NCBI GenBank assembly: GCA_019637175.1
Contig: JAHBWD010000013.1
Span: 109,703-173,702, forward strand
Length of the DNA stretch: 64,000 nt
Direction of reading: 5' to 3'
Source of the DNA: Labilithrix sp.
Lineage (GTDB): Bacteria > Myxococcota_A > Polyangia > Polyangiales > Polyangiaceae
A program made the translations under genes and the position numbers. Shown piece after piece: positions 34,829-43,001 of the stretch. The stretch's first letter is position 1, and every line of letters starts with the position of its first letter. Below the pieces are notes generated by a model. That model was not told the DNA's origin. It ran no database searches and was given only the letters and a program-made list of their open reading frames with translations.

Positions 34829-35305
34829 CTACAGCGCGCGAGCGCGCGCCCAGGGGAACACCCACGTGCGGAAGACGCGGCTGCCGCCCTTGCGCTCGAA
34901 GTCGGAGCGAACGGCCTCGGGCAGGTCGCTCGCTGCGAGGCGCTTGGTGGCCGTGCCCGTGTTGCCGTCTTCGTAGCGGACGCGCACGGTGATCTCCGCG
35001 TCCTTCTCGTGCGAGTACCGGACGAACTCGAGCTCGACGCTCTTCACCTTCTCTTCGATCGCAGAGACGACGTCGGCGTCGGGATCGCCTCGCAGCGACC
35101 GCGCGAGCTTCTTCCGCTCTTCGGGGGTCGAGGCGCGCATGCCGAGCGCGCCCTCGGCGAGCTCGACCTCGAGCGCCTCGGCGATCCACGCGTCGAGCGC
35201 GGGCGTCGTGTCGCGCGCGACCTCCGAGCTCGCCTTCTTGCCGCGCGCGCGGACGAAGAAGTACGTGAGGGCGAGGACCGCGGCGATCGCGAGGGCGAAG
35301 CTCAT
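34829..35305 (-). CDS. Small protein with N-terminal membrane anchor
   Basis: This 158-aa protein begins MSFALAIAAVLALTYFFVRA, a single membrane helix, then KKASSEVARD and a soluble mixed alpha/beta domain rich in charged residues (VKSVELEFVRYSHEKDAEIT, VRVRYEDGNTGTATKRL). No family is recognised. It is the first gene of the run that includes the sterol-desaturase-like enzyme and the esterase, so it may be an accessory factor for that enzyme. Confidence 0.75.
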   Translation of the reverse strand: MSFALAIAAVLALTYFFVRARGKKASSEVARDTTPALDAWIAEALEVELAEGALGMRASTPEERKKLARSLRGDPDADVVSAIEEKVKSVELEFVRYSHEKDAEITVRVRYEDGNTGTATKRLAASDLPEAVRSDFERKGGSRVFRTWVFPWARARAL

Positions 35306-35383
35306 GGTCGAGGAGCATAGCGCGCGAGGTGCGTCGCGGCCACGGCGACGCTCAGGCGCGCGGGATCCGTGGGGTTCCGCGCG

Positions 35384-36280
35384 TCAACGCGCGCGGCCGC
35401 GGCCGGCTCTCTGTCCCTGCGCGCCCTCGTCGTCTTCGTCGCGCTCCTTCGCGCGGACGGTCGTTCGATCGGCGCACATCTCCGGCGCGTACGCGAGCCG
35501 CTTGGCCTCTTCCGGCCCGAGCTTCGACGCCAGCTCCGCTTCGAAGGCCTTCGACTCCTTCGTCATCGCCAGCATGAGCTGCTCCACCGCGGAGTCGGAC
35601 GCCGGCTTCACGTCGGCCTTGCCCGCGTTGATCTGCGCGACGCGCGTGAGCGACTGATGCGTCGCCTCGGGATCGCTGCGTCGCGCGCCGGAGAGGATCG
35701 CGTCTTGGCACGCCTTCGGACCGACGCGCTCGGCGGCCTCGGCGCTGCCGAGCGCCTTCTCGCAGAGCGGCTTGATCTGATCGGCCATGCGCTTGTTCGA
35801 GTGCTCGTACGCGTCGCGGATGACCGCGGCGTCTTGCGGGGCGAGGCCGAGGCGATCGAGCACCCGCGGCGAAGGCGTCCACGGTTTGTCTCTCAAGCAC
35901 GGCACGCGCACGCGGAGCGTCCCGAGCTGCGCCATCCGCTCCCAATCTTCGGCGGTGGGCTCGCCGCGTGTCCCTCGCCGCCATGGCGGTGCCCCCGCGT
36001 CGCGCTCGGCGCGAGGCTCGTCGGGGCGAGGCGTCGTTGGAGGCGTCGTCGTGAGCTGCTCGCGGAGCTGCGCGATCGTTCGATCGGCGTCGTGGAGCGA
36101 CTCGACGAGGTTCGCGTTCGCCGTGCGCAGCGACTCGAGGTCGTCGGCGCCGCCGTCGCCCACGGACGGATCGGCCTTGGCGTGCGGCGGCGCGGGCTTC
36201 TGGAGCGACCACGCGGCGCTCGCGCCGAGCACGCCGGACGTGACGCCGGCCAGGATGAAAACGAGCTCTCTCCGCGTCAT
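35384..36280 (-). CDS. Membrane-anchored protein with coiled coil and Cys-containing helical domain
   Basis: The protein is 298 aa. An N-terminal signal anchor (MTRRELVFILAGVTSGVLGA) precedes a coiled coil (LRTANANLVESLHDADRTIA) and a Pro/Arg linker near 85-115. A helical domain follows, with VPCLRDKPW, LGLAPQDAAVIRDAYEHSNK and KPLCEKALG. The tail is very basic (RAGRGRAR). Two repeats of an Asp/Glu-rich helix suggest a periplasmic sensor or stabiliser, loosely like Spy/CpxP-type folds. No firm family match can be made. Confidence 0.72.
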   Translation of the reverse strand: MTRRELVFILAGVTSGVLGASAAWSLQKPAPPHAKADPSVGDGGADDLESLRTANANLVESLHDADRTIAQLREQLTTTPPTTPRPDEPRAERDAGAPPWRRGTRGEPTAEDWERMAQLGTLRVRVPCLRDKPWTPSPRVLDRLGLAPQDAAVIRDAYEHSNKRMADQIKPLCEKALGSAEAAERVGPKACQDAILSGARRSDPEATHQSLTRVAQINAGKADVKPASDSAVEQLMLAMTKESKAFEAELASKLGPEEAKRLAYAPEMCADRTTVRAKERDEDDEGAQGQRAGRGRAR

Positions 36281-36302
36281 CGATCCGATTGTAGCGGATC
36301 GA

Positions 36303-37382
36303 TCACGCGCGCCGAACGAGGTCGTTCTTCGCGGCGTCGAGATCGGGGCAGCCGGCGAGCTGCATCGCGCGCACGAGCTCTTCGAGGAGCAGGGCGAGGA
36401 CGCGCGCGACGCCGGCCTCGCCCGCGGCGGCGAGGCCCCAGAGGATCGGCCGGCCGACGAAGACGGCGCGCGCGCCGAGCGCGAGCGCGACGAGCGCGTG
36501 CGTGCCCGATCGAACGCCTCCGTCGACGTAGACTTCGGCGCGCCCGCCGACCGCGCTCGCGATCTCGACGAGGCCGTCCGCGGTCGACGGCGCGAGATCG
36601 AGCTGTCGGCCACCGTGATTCGAAACCCAGATCGCCTTCGCGCCGTGATCGAGCGCCGCACGGGCGTCGTCACCGCGGACGAGGCCCTTGACCACGACCG
36701 GCAGCGGCGAAGCGGCGCGGGCGATCGCGTCGAGATCCTTCCACGTGAAGCACGGATCGTGACGCGCGGCGACGAAGCGGGCGAGCTCGGAGCCGGGCCC
36801 TTCGCGCAGATCGGGCGGCAGCGTCTCGACGAGGTTGGCCATCGTCATGCCCGGAGGCAGGCCGAAGGCGTTGCGCACGTCGGCGCAGCGCCGGCCGAGC
36901 ACCGGCGTGTCGCACGTCACGACGACGGCGCCGTAGCCGGCGCTCTTGGCGCGCTCGACGAGGCGCGCCGTGAAGTCGCGATCGCGGTGCACGTAGAGCT
37001 GGAACCAGCGCGGCGCACCCGGCGCCGCCGCGGCGACGTCTTCGAGCGAGGTGGTGGCGAGCGTCGACGCGCAGTAGAGGACGCCCGCGGCCGCCGCGGC
37101 GCGCGCCGTCGCGCGCTCGCCCTCGGGATCGGCGAGGCAGTGATACGCGGTGGGGGCGATCGCGAGCGGAGACGACACCGGCGCGCCGAGCAGCGTCGTC
37201 GCGACGCGAGGCGCCCCGACGTCGACGAGCGTGCGGTACCAGATCGCGTATCGGGCCCAGGCCTCTCGATTGCGGCGGAGCGTGTGCTCTTCGTCCGATC
37301 CCGATCGATAGTAGTCGTACGTCATCGCCGAGAGTCGCGCGCGCGCGGCCTCCTCGAAGTCGTCGACGGTGACGAGCGTCAC
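36303..37382 (-). CDS. FMN-dependent alpha-hydroxy-acid oxidase/dehydrogenase
   Basis: This 359-aa TIM-barrel flavoprotein belongs to the lactate/glycolate oxidase family. Diagnostic parts are YDYYRSGSDEEHTLRRNREA, the FMN site APTAYHCLADPEGE, VVTCDTPVLGRR, VVKGLVRGDDA with the catalytic Lys, and WVSNHGGRQLD with the active His-Gly-Gly-Arg. VYVDGGVRSGTHALVALALG follows. The GTG start (37382) overlaps the stop of the TerB-like gene as GTGA. The substrate could be L-lactate, glycolate or a longer 2-hydroxy acid. It lacks a membrane segment, unlike LldD-type enzymes in respiratory chains. Confidence 0.92.
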   Translation of the reverse strand: MTLVTVDDFEEAARARLSAMTYDYYRSGSDEEHTLRRNREAWARYAIWYRTLVDVGAPRVATTLLGAPVSSPLAIAPTAYHCLADPEGERATARAAAAAGVLYCASTLATTSLEDVAAAAPGAPRWFQLYVHRDRDFTARLVERAKSAGYGAVVVTCDTPVLGRRCADVRNAFGLPPGMTMANLVETLPPDLREGPGSELARFVAARHDPCFTWKDLDAIARAASPLPVVVKGLVRGDDARAALDHGAKAIWVSNHGGRQLDLAPSTADGLVEIASAVGGRAEVYVDGGVRSGTHALVALALGARAVFVGRPILWGLAAAGEAGVARVLALLLEELVRAMQLAGCPDLDAAKNDLVRRA

Positions 37383-38203
37383 GAGGGCTTCCGTTCGATC
37401 TCGTAGAGATCGCCTCCGCGCACGACACAGACGCGCGCGACCTCGAGCAGCGCGCCGATCCGGTGCTCGAGCGTGTCGAGCGTGAGCTCGTCTTGCATCG
37501 CGAGGATCGCGTCGAGGAGATCCGCCTCCCGCCCCTCGGGGAAGAGCACGAAGTCGGCGCCGGTGTCGGACGCGCCTTCGACGTGGAAGTGCACCGATCC
37601 GTCGCAGGTGTGATGCTCGAGGCGCAAGAGGTGCCCCTTCGGGCCCTGATACTGGAGCGAGAGCGCGCCGAAGCCGCCGACGTTGATGCCCGCGTCGCGG
37701 AGCGCCTGCATCGGATCGATCCAGCCGCGCTCGCCCAGTCGATCGGCGATGAGCTTCGTCTCGTCGTTGGGATCGTCTTCGTGGTCGTCGTCGCCGCCCG
37801 TGTGGATGGTGTCGTTGCGCGCGCCGACCGAGGCGATGATCGCGTCGGCGTCGAGCGCGAGGACGGCGGCGACCTGCCTGACGACCTCTTCTTCTTCCGG
37901 CGCGAGGCCGTCGGCGCACGCGACGGCGCACGCCGCCCGAAGCGCCTCGTGGCGCCGCTCGGGCGCGATCCGCGCGGGCAGCGCGGCGACGTAGTCGTCG
38001 ACGCCCTGCTCCTCGATCGTCGCGAGCTCGCCCTCGACGAGGCCGGGCAGGCGCATGGGGTCGAAGTCGTCGCCGAGGAGCTCGCCGACGCGATCGGTGA
38101 GCGCGGCCAGCTCCTCTTCCGAGATCTCGCCGTCGACGGCGGCGAGCAACAGGCAGAGTCCGATCTCGGCTTCGACGGCAGGGATGGACATGGGAGCGCG
38201 CAT
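37379..38203 (-). CDS. Two-domain protein with TerB-like N-terminal helical domain
   Basis: This is a 274-aa cytoplasmic protein. The start is ATG 38203 or ATG 38191. Residues about 5-115 resemble a TerB-type helical domain (CLLLAAVDGEISEEELAALT, ACAVACADGLAPEEEEVV), with acidic DG…E helices that bind metal in TerB. An acidic linker (DDDHEDDPND) follows. Residues about 150-270 are mixed alpha/beta with HHTCDGSVHFHVEG and FPEGREADLLDAI. It is coupled to the FMN enzyme through a GTGA overlap. A role in metal sensing or in regulating that enzyme is a guess. Confidence 0.78.
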   Translation of the reverse strand: MRAPMSIPAVEAEIGLCLLLAAVDGEISEEELAALTDRVGELLGDDFDPMRLPGLVEGELATIEEQGVDDYVAALPARIAPERRHEALRAACAVACADGLAPEEEEVVRQVAAVLALDADAIIASVGARNDTIHTGGDDDHEDDPNDETKLIADRLGERGWIDPMQALRDAGINVGGFGALSLQYQGPKGHLLRLEHHTCDGSVHFHVEGASDTGADFVLFPEGREADLLDAILAMQDELTLDTLEHRIGALLEVARVCVVRGGDLYEIERKPS

Positions 38204-38250
38204 GCTCGCACGGGCTCACGCCGAGCCACAAGCACGCGTGCCTTGGCCGC

Positions 38251-38490
38251 TCAGGCCTCGGGACGCTCGTCGGGCATCTGCTTCTTGCGGAGCAGGGCGG
38301 GATCGCGTGAGACGCCGAGGCTCTTCTTGCAGCGAATGCAGCGGAACACGATGCGCTCGGGCAGGGGCGTGATGCCGAGGAGGCTCAGCTGAATCCAGCC
38401 CCAGAGCGTGTACTCGGGGTCTTGCTGAACCTGGGGGTGCGACCGGGTGTGCCCGCAGGGGCACTTCTTCTCGCGTCGCTCGGGTTCCAT
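38251..38490 (-). CDS. Small zinc-ribbon-like protein
   Basis: This 79-aa protein starts MEPERREKKCPCGHTRSHPQ. A CPCGH near residue 10 and a CIRCKKSLG near 50 give two Cys pairs that could bind one zinc. Between them, YTLWGWIQLSLLGITPLPER is moderately hydrophobic. It lies 47 bases upstream of the TerB-like gene on the same strand. Small zinc-ribbon proteins of this size are often nucleic-acid or protein-binding factors. No specific role can be given. Confidence 0.75.
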   Translation of the reverse strand: MEPERREKKCPCGHTRSHPQVQQDPEYTLWGWIQLSLLGITPLPERIVFRCIRCKKSLGVSRDPALLRKKQMPDERPEA

Positions 38491-38539
38491 GAAATCCCAC
38501 CATACGGGCGGCGCGCGGCGCGCGCCAGGTCATCCGTGA

Positions 38540-39328
38540 TCACTCCGCGAGGATGCCGACGTCGTCGTAGCGGATCGTCGCCGGCGCGCCGAGCGCCGTA
38601 TACGTGATGCCTACACGCAAATCGCCGAGGGCGCCGTAGTTGCGCTCGAGCGCGCGCGTGGCGAGCGTCTCGGCGCCGCGAAGGAGCACGAGCTCTGCGG
38701 CGTCGAGATCGACGCGCAGCTCGTAGCGCGCCCAGCCTTCGCCGGCCGCTCCCGCGTCGGTCGCGTCGAAGTACGTGGGGAACGCGGAGAAGTCTTGCTC
38801 GGCGATCTCCAGCGCGCCGTAGCTCGCGATGACCTGGAGATACTTCGGCCCTCCGGGAAACTGGACGGAGAGCACCTGGCTGTACGCCATCGCCGAATCG
38901 ACGAGCATGGCGAACGCGACACGGATCTTGCGCGCGCTCGGAGGCGAGAGCGGCCGGGACACGAAGCCGGAGGGCCCGCTGAAGCCGGTGAGGCGCACCG
39001 CGAGGCTTCGCGTCGGCGAGACCGACGTCGCGTCGTCGATGATCACCGGAAGGCCGCTCCCGGGGAGCGACCAGTCGAAGGCCGTGGTCACGGCCTCGCG
39101 CTCGAAGGTGTCGCAGAGCGCGAGGAAGTCGGCCCCGCACGGCGACGGGCCGCCGTCGAGATCGACGTGGGGCGCGTCGTCGGGCGGCCTCGGCGCGTCC
39201 GGCCCGCCTGACGCGTCGCCCGCTTCGGGCGAATCCGTCCCGCCGCCCGCCGGTCCTGCCGTCCCCACGATCGTGAGGCCGCAGGCGCAGACGGTCGAAC
39301 ATGCCGCGAAGAACGCGAGGGCGCGCAC
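38540..39328 (-). CDS. Exported protein with LamG-like/beta-sandwich domain
   Basis: This is a 262-aa protein from a GTG at 39328 with a signal peptide and Cys near the cleavage site (FFAACSTVCACG). A Gly/Asp/Pro linker (PEAGDASGGPDAPRPPDDAP) follows, then a domain of about 190 residues with FLALCDTFERE, RSLAVRLTGF, VAFAMLVDSA and YELRVDLDAAELVLLRGA. The pattern of strands resembles a concanavalin/LamG-like fold in secreted carbohydrate-binding proteins. It is divergent from the LRR lipoprotein. No function is assigned. Confidence 0.72.
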   Translation of the reverse strand: MRALAFFAACSTVCACGLTIVGTAGPAGGGTDSPEAGDASGGPDAPRPPDDAPHVDLDGGPSPCGADFLALCDTFEREAVTTAFDWSLPGSGLPVIIDDATSVSPTRSLAVRLTGFSGPSGFVSRPLSPPSARKIRVAFAMLVDSAMAYSQVLSVQFPGGPKYLQVIASYGALEIAEQDFSAFPTYFDATDAGAAGEGWARYELRVDLDAAELVLLRGAETLATRALERNYGALGDLRVGITYTALGAPATIRYDDVGILAE

Positions 39329-39385
39329 CCCTCGAATGTAACAGCTGGCCGATCGCTCCGCCCGCATGGGTGTATCCTGCGCGCC

Positions 39386-40195
39386 ATGAAGCGCGCCGCC
39401 TGCCTCGTGTGCCTCGCCGTCGTCGTCGTCACCTCCGGTTGCGACGAAGACAAGAAGAAAGCCGAGCTCCTCGCGAAGACCGGCGCGTCGGCCTCGGCCT
39501 CCGCGGCCGCTCCGTTGCCGGTCGCTTCGGAGGCGCCCGCCGCGAGCGCCAGCGCGCCTGCGCCGAAGAAGGACGTGCTCTGCCCGACGGGCAACGAGCT
39601 CACGCTGACCGACGCGGACCTCGAAGCCGAGCTCCGCCTCAAGTTGAACAAGGCGCAGGGCCCGCTCAAGGTGAGCGATCTGGCGGGCGTGCGCTCGCTC
39701 AACCTGACGAAGAAGGCGTCGCTCGACGAGCTCGATCCCTGCGTCATCCCGAAGCTGACGGGCCTCAAGCACCTCTATCTCGGGCCGGGCAAGCTCGACG
39801 ATCTCAAGCCGATCGCGAACCTCACGGGGCTCGAGTCGCTGCGCGCGTCGATCAACGAGGTCTCCGATCTGAAGCCGCTCGAGAAGCTCGTGCTCCTCGA
39901 TCGCCTCGATCTCGGTCGCACGCACGTGCGCGACATCGCGCCGCTCGCGAACCTCGTGAACCTCACCGAGCTCCAGCTCGACGACACGCAGATCGCCGAT
40001 CTCGCCCCGCTCGCGAAGTGCAAGAAGCTCGAGAAGGTGAGCATCAAGCACACGAACGTCATCGACGTGAGCCCGCTCAAGGGGCTCGACAAGCTGAAGT
40101 TCCTCTATACGGAGGGCTGCGCGATCAGCAACCTCGACACGCTCCAGCCGCTCGTCGCGCGCGGGCTCAAGATCGTCACGCAGGGCTCGAAGTAG
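39386..40195 (+). CDS. Leucine-rich-repeat lipoprotein
   Basis: This 269-aa lipoprotein has signal peptide MKRAACLVCLAVVVVTSGC. A Ser/Ala linker leads to an LRR domain from about 85 to 260. Repeats of roughly 21-23 residues recur: TGLKHLYLGPGKLDDLKPI, TGLESLRASINEVSDLKPL, VLLDRLDLGRTHVRDIAPL, VNLTELQLDDTQIADLAPL, KKLEKVSIKHTNVIDVSPL. These are internalin/bacterial-type LRRs that form a curved binding surface. It is probably exposed on the outer membrane or facing the periplasm for protein binding. Confidence 0.88.
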   Translation: MKRAACLVCLAVVVVTSGCDEDKKKAELLAKTGASASASAAAPLPVASEAPAASASAPAPKKDVLCPTGNELTLTDADLEAELRLKLNKAQGPLKVSDLAGVRSLNLTKKASLDELDPCVIPKLTGLKHLYLGPGKLDDLKPIANLTGLESLRASINEVSDLKPLEKLVLLDRLDLGRTHVRDIAPLANLVNLTELQLDDTQIADLAPLAKCKKLEKVSIKHTNVIDVSPLKGLDKLKFLYTEGCAISNLDTLQPLVARGLKIVTQGSK

Positions 40196-40220
40196 CCGCG
40201 CGGAATCGCGCGGCGCCGGC

Positions 40221-41348
40221 GTGCGTTACGATGAGGTCGTGATCGCGCGCGTCTTGAGGGAGCGAGAAGACGCGCGGGTCGCGCTGGCCGTCGCGGCGAT
40301 CTCGGGGGGCGGGCTCGCGCTCGTCTTGATCGACGACATGCTCAAGGTCGCGAGCTTCAGCGGCCCGGGGACGGCGCTCTACGCGCTCGTCGCGGCCCTC
40401 ATCGCGCTCGCCGGCGTCGCGCCCTGGCTCGCGTGGACCGTGCGCGGCCGCGCGACGCAGATCCGTTGCGAGCCGGGCAAGGTCCACGTCGACGGCGAGA
40501 CGATCCAGGCCGGCGACGTGACCGCGCTCGGCGTGGCCCGCGCGCTCGGCGAGGGCGCGCGCGGCCGCAGCGTCGCCGTCGCGCGCGGGCGAACGACGAT
40601 CTTCATCGAGGTCGAGCGCGCCGAGGACGCGGCGCGCCTCGTCGAGGCGCTCGGCGGGGAGAGGGGAGAGCGCGCGTCAAGTGAGCTGCCTTCGGCGCCG
40701 GGCCGATCGCGCGCGCTCGCCGCTCCGCAGATCGTGATCGCGCTCGTGAGCGTCGCGTTCGGTCCTCTCTACTTCGCGGCCGCGACGGCGTCGTACGCGG
40801 TGCTGTCGCCGATCCACGACGCCAAGGCGTTCTTCGGCCTCGGCGGCGTCGTCGCTGCGTTCGTCGCGCTCGCGCTCCTCGTCGTGCGCCGGCTCCTGAA
40901 GAGCCAGGCGGTCGCGCTCCGCCGCGGCGCCTACGACGCGCACGTCGCGCTTCATCACCAACGGAGCAAAGCGAGCGAAACGAGCGACGCGTCGCCGGAC
41001 GAGGCGCCCCTCCGCGCGCACCCGCTCGCGCGCGGCGACGAGCCGGTCGGCGCCTGGCTCTCGAGGCTCGACGCGCTCCCCGTCGAAGCGCACGCCTACC
41101 GCGGCGACGCGATGAAGAAGGACGTTCTCTGGGAGACGCTCGGCGACGTCGAGGCGCCCGTCGACGCCCGCATGGCCGCCGCCCGCGTCCTCTCGCGGCG
41201 CTACGGCGAAGAAGAGGGCGCGCTCGTGCGGATCGTCGCCGAGCCCGAGGTTCGGCTCCGCGTCGAGGCCGTGCTCGAAGGCGAGCACGACGACGCCGAG
41301 CGCCGCATCGAGACGCTCGGTCCTTTGTTCACGTTCAAAGCCGACTAG
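40221..41348 (+). CDS. Membrane protein with PH-like loop and soluble C-terminal domain
   Basis: The protein is up to 375 aa from GTG 40221; GTG 40239 is an alternative with GAGG close by. It has two N-terminal membrane helices (about 22-70). A cytoplasmic loop with IRCEPGKVHVDGETIQAGDV and TIFIEVERAEDAARLVEALG recalls PH-like bPH modules. Two more helices (about 168-230) and a soluble C-terminus with LWETLGDVEAPVDARMAAAR and ALVRIVAEPEVRLRVEAVLE complete it. No family assignment is certain. Confidence 0.75.
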   Translation: MRYDEVVIARVLREREDARVALAVAAISGGGLALVLIDDMLKVASFSGPGTALYALVAALIALAGVAPWLAWTVRGRATQIRCEPGKVHVDGETIQAGDVTALGVARALGEGARGRSVAVARGRTTIFIEVERAEDAARLVEALGGERGERASSELPSAPGRSRALAAPQIVIALVSVAFGPLYFAAATASYAVLSPIHDAKAFFGLGGVVAAFVALALLVVRRLLKSQAVALRRGAYDAHVALHHQRSKASETSDASPDEAPLRAHPLARGDEPVGAWLSRLDALPVEAHAYRGDAMKKDVLWETLGDVEAPVDARMAAARVLSRRYGEEEGALVRIVAEPEVRLRVEAVLEGEHDDAERRIETLGPLFTFKAD

Positions 41349-41362
41349 GATGCATCTCGAAG

Positions 41363-42898
41363 ATGCGCACGATCGTCGTCGGGGCAGGCTCGGCAGGCTC
41401 GGTGATCGCCTCCCGCTTGACGGAAGACGGTGACCACGAGGTCTTGCTGGTCGAAGCAGGACCGGACTATCCGGAGGCCGCCGAGCGCTCGGAGGTGCTG
41501 CCGAGGCCGCTCCGCGACGGGCGCAAGAACGCGCACTACGGCCACGACTGGGGCTACGCCTACCGGGCGACCGACCATCGCTTCTGGAGCGCGGTCGCGA
41601 TGGGCTTCCCCCGCGGTCGCGTCGTCGGAGGCTCTTCCGCGGTGAACACGTGCATCGCCCTCCGTGGTCAGCCGTACGACTACGACGAGTGGGCCGATCT
41701 CGGCCTCCGCGAGTGGTCGTGGGACCAGTGCCTGCCCGCGTTCAAGCGCTTGGAGAACGATCTCGACTTCGACAACGAGTGGCACGGGCGCGAGGGGCCG
41801 ATCCCGATCCGCCGGCATCCGGCGGAAGAGCTCGTGCCGTGGCAGGCCGCGTTCCTCGAGGCGTGCGCCGAGGTCGGCTTCCCGAAGTCGAACGACTCCA
41901 ACGATCCGACGACCAGCGGCGCCGGCCCCCACGCGATGAACAAGATCGGCGGCGAGCGCATCAGCGCCGCGCGCGGGTACCTGAACGCGAAGGTGCGCGC
42001 GCGGCCGAACCTGCGCATCATGCCCAACACGAGCGTGCGGCGCGTCCGCGTGCGGAACGGGCGCGTGCAAGGGCTCGAGGTCGAGCGTTTCGGGCGCGTG
42101 TTCGAGATCCCCGGCGATCGCGTCGTGCTCTCGGCCGGCGCGATCGCGACGCCGGGCATCCTCTTGCGATCGGGCATCGGCCCGGCCGCCGACGTCGCGC
42201 GCATCGGCGTGGAGCTCGTCGCCGACGTCCCGGGCGTCGGCGCGCGCCTGCTCGATCATCCGGGCGTGGCGATCTTCTTCTCGCCGCACGCGAGCGGCAT
42301 GGTGCGGACGGATCATCCGCTCATCCAGACGCACTGCCGCTACGGCTCGACCGGCGGCATGGGGCCGAACGACATGCAGCTCCAGCCGGGCTCGTTCGTG
42401 CCGCTCCCGGGCATCTCGCTGACGCTCTGCACGATCGTGGCGGTCGTCGGCAAGGCGCGATCGCGCGGCCGCATCCGCTTCGAGACCGCGCGCGTCGCCG
42501 ACGGACCGATCCTCTCGAGCAACCTCCTCGACGACGAGGCGGACGTCGCGGCGATCCGCGAGGGCCTTCGGTGGATCTCGCGGCTCGCGAGAACGAAGAC
42601 GATCACCGCGCTCGCGAGCCCGATCTATCCGAAGCGCAAGCCGTTCGACGACGAGGGCAACCTGCGCGGTCCGGTGCAGCAGATCACCGGCTCGGGGTAT
42701 CACCCGTGCGGCACGGTCCCGATGGGGACGGACGACGATCCCGAGGCCGCGACCGACGGGCGCGGGCGCGTCCGCGGCGTGCGCGGCCTCGTCGTCGCCG
42801 ACGCGAGCCTGATGCCCACGATCCCGAGCTCGAACACGAACCTCCCGAGCCTCATGATCGGCGAGCGTTTCGGCGAGTGGCTCCGCACAAGCGACTGA
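41363..42898 (+). CDS. GMC-family FAD-dependent oxidoreductase
   Basis: This 511-aa flavoprotein belongs to the choline dehydrogenase/alcohol oxidase family. The FAD-binding fold opens with TIVVGAGSAGSVIASRL and LLVEAGPD. GMC signature 1 is in FPRGRVVGGSSAVNTCIALR and signature 2 in LSAGAIATPGILLRSGIGP. The active-site His is in GSGYHPCGTVPMG and the Asn in PSSNTNLPSLM. The length is a little short for choline dehydrogenase. The substrate, an alcohol or similar, is not predictable. It stands alone, with a 14-base gap after the preceding gene. Confidence 0.92.
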   Translation: MRTIVVGAGSAGSVIASRLTEDGDHEVLLVEAGPDYPEAAERSEVLPRPLRDGRKNAHYGHDWGYAYRATDHRFWSAVAMGFPRGRVVGGSSAVNTCIALRGQPYDYDEWADLGLREWSWDQCLPAFKRLENDLDFDNEWHGREGPIPIRRHPAEELVPWQAAFLEACAEVGFPKSNDSNDPTTSGAGPHAMNKIGGERISAARGYLNAKVRARPNLRIMPNTSVRRVRVRNGRVQGLEVERFGRVFEIPGDRVVLSAGAIATPGILLRSGIGPAADVARIGVELVADVPGVGARLLDHPGVAIFFSPHASGMVRTDHPLIQTHCRYGSTGGMGPNDMQLQPGSFVPLPGISLTLCTIVAVVGKARSRGRIRFETARVADGPILSSNLLDDEADVAAIREGLRWISRLARTKTITALASPIYPKRKPFDDEGNLRGPVQQITGSGYHPCGTVPMGTDDDPEAATDGRGRVRGVRGLVVADASLMPTIPSSNTNLPSLMIGERFGEWLRTSD

Positions 42899-43001
42899 AT
42901 TTACGGCCGTTTTCGGAAAGCGACAGGGCGACGAAGAATCTCTGTCACCAGGACACCCGCGCGCTGCGTTGACCCGGCGAACCCACGAAAGGTCGTACGC
43001 G

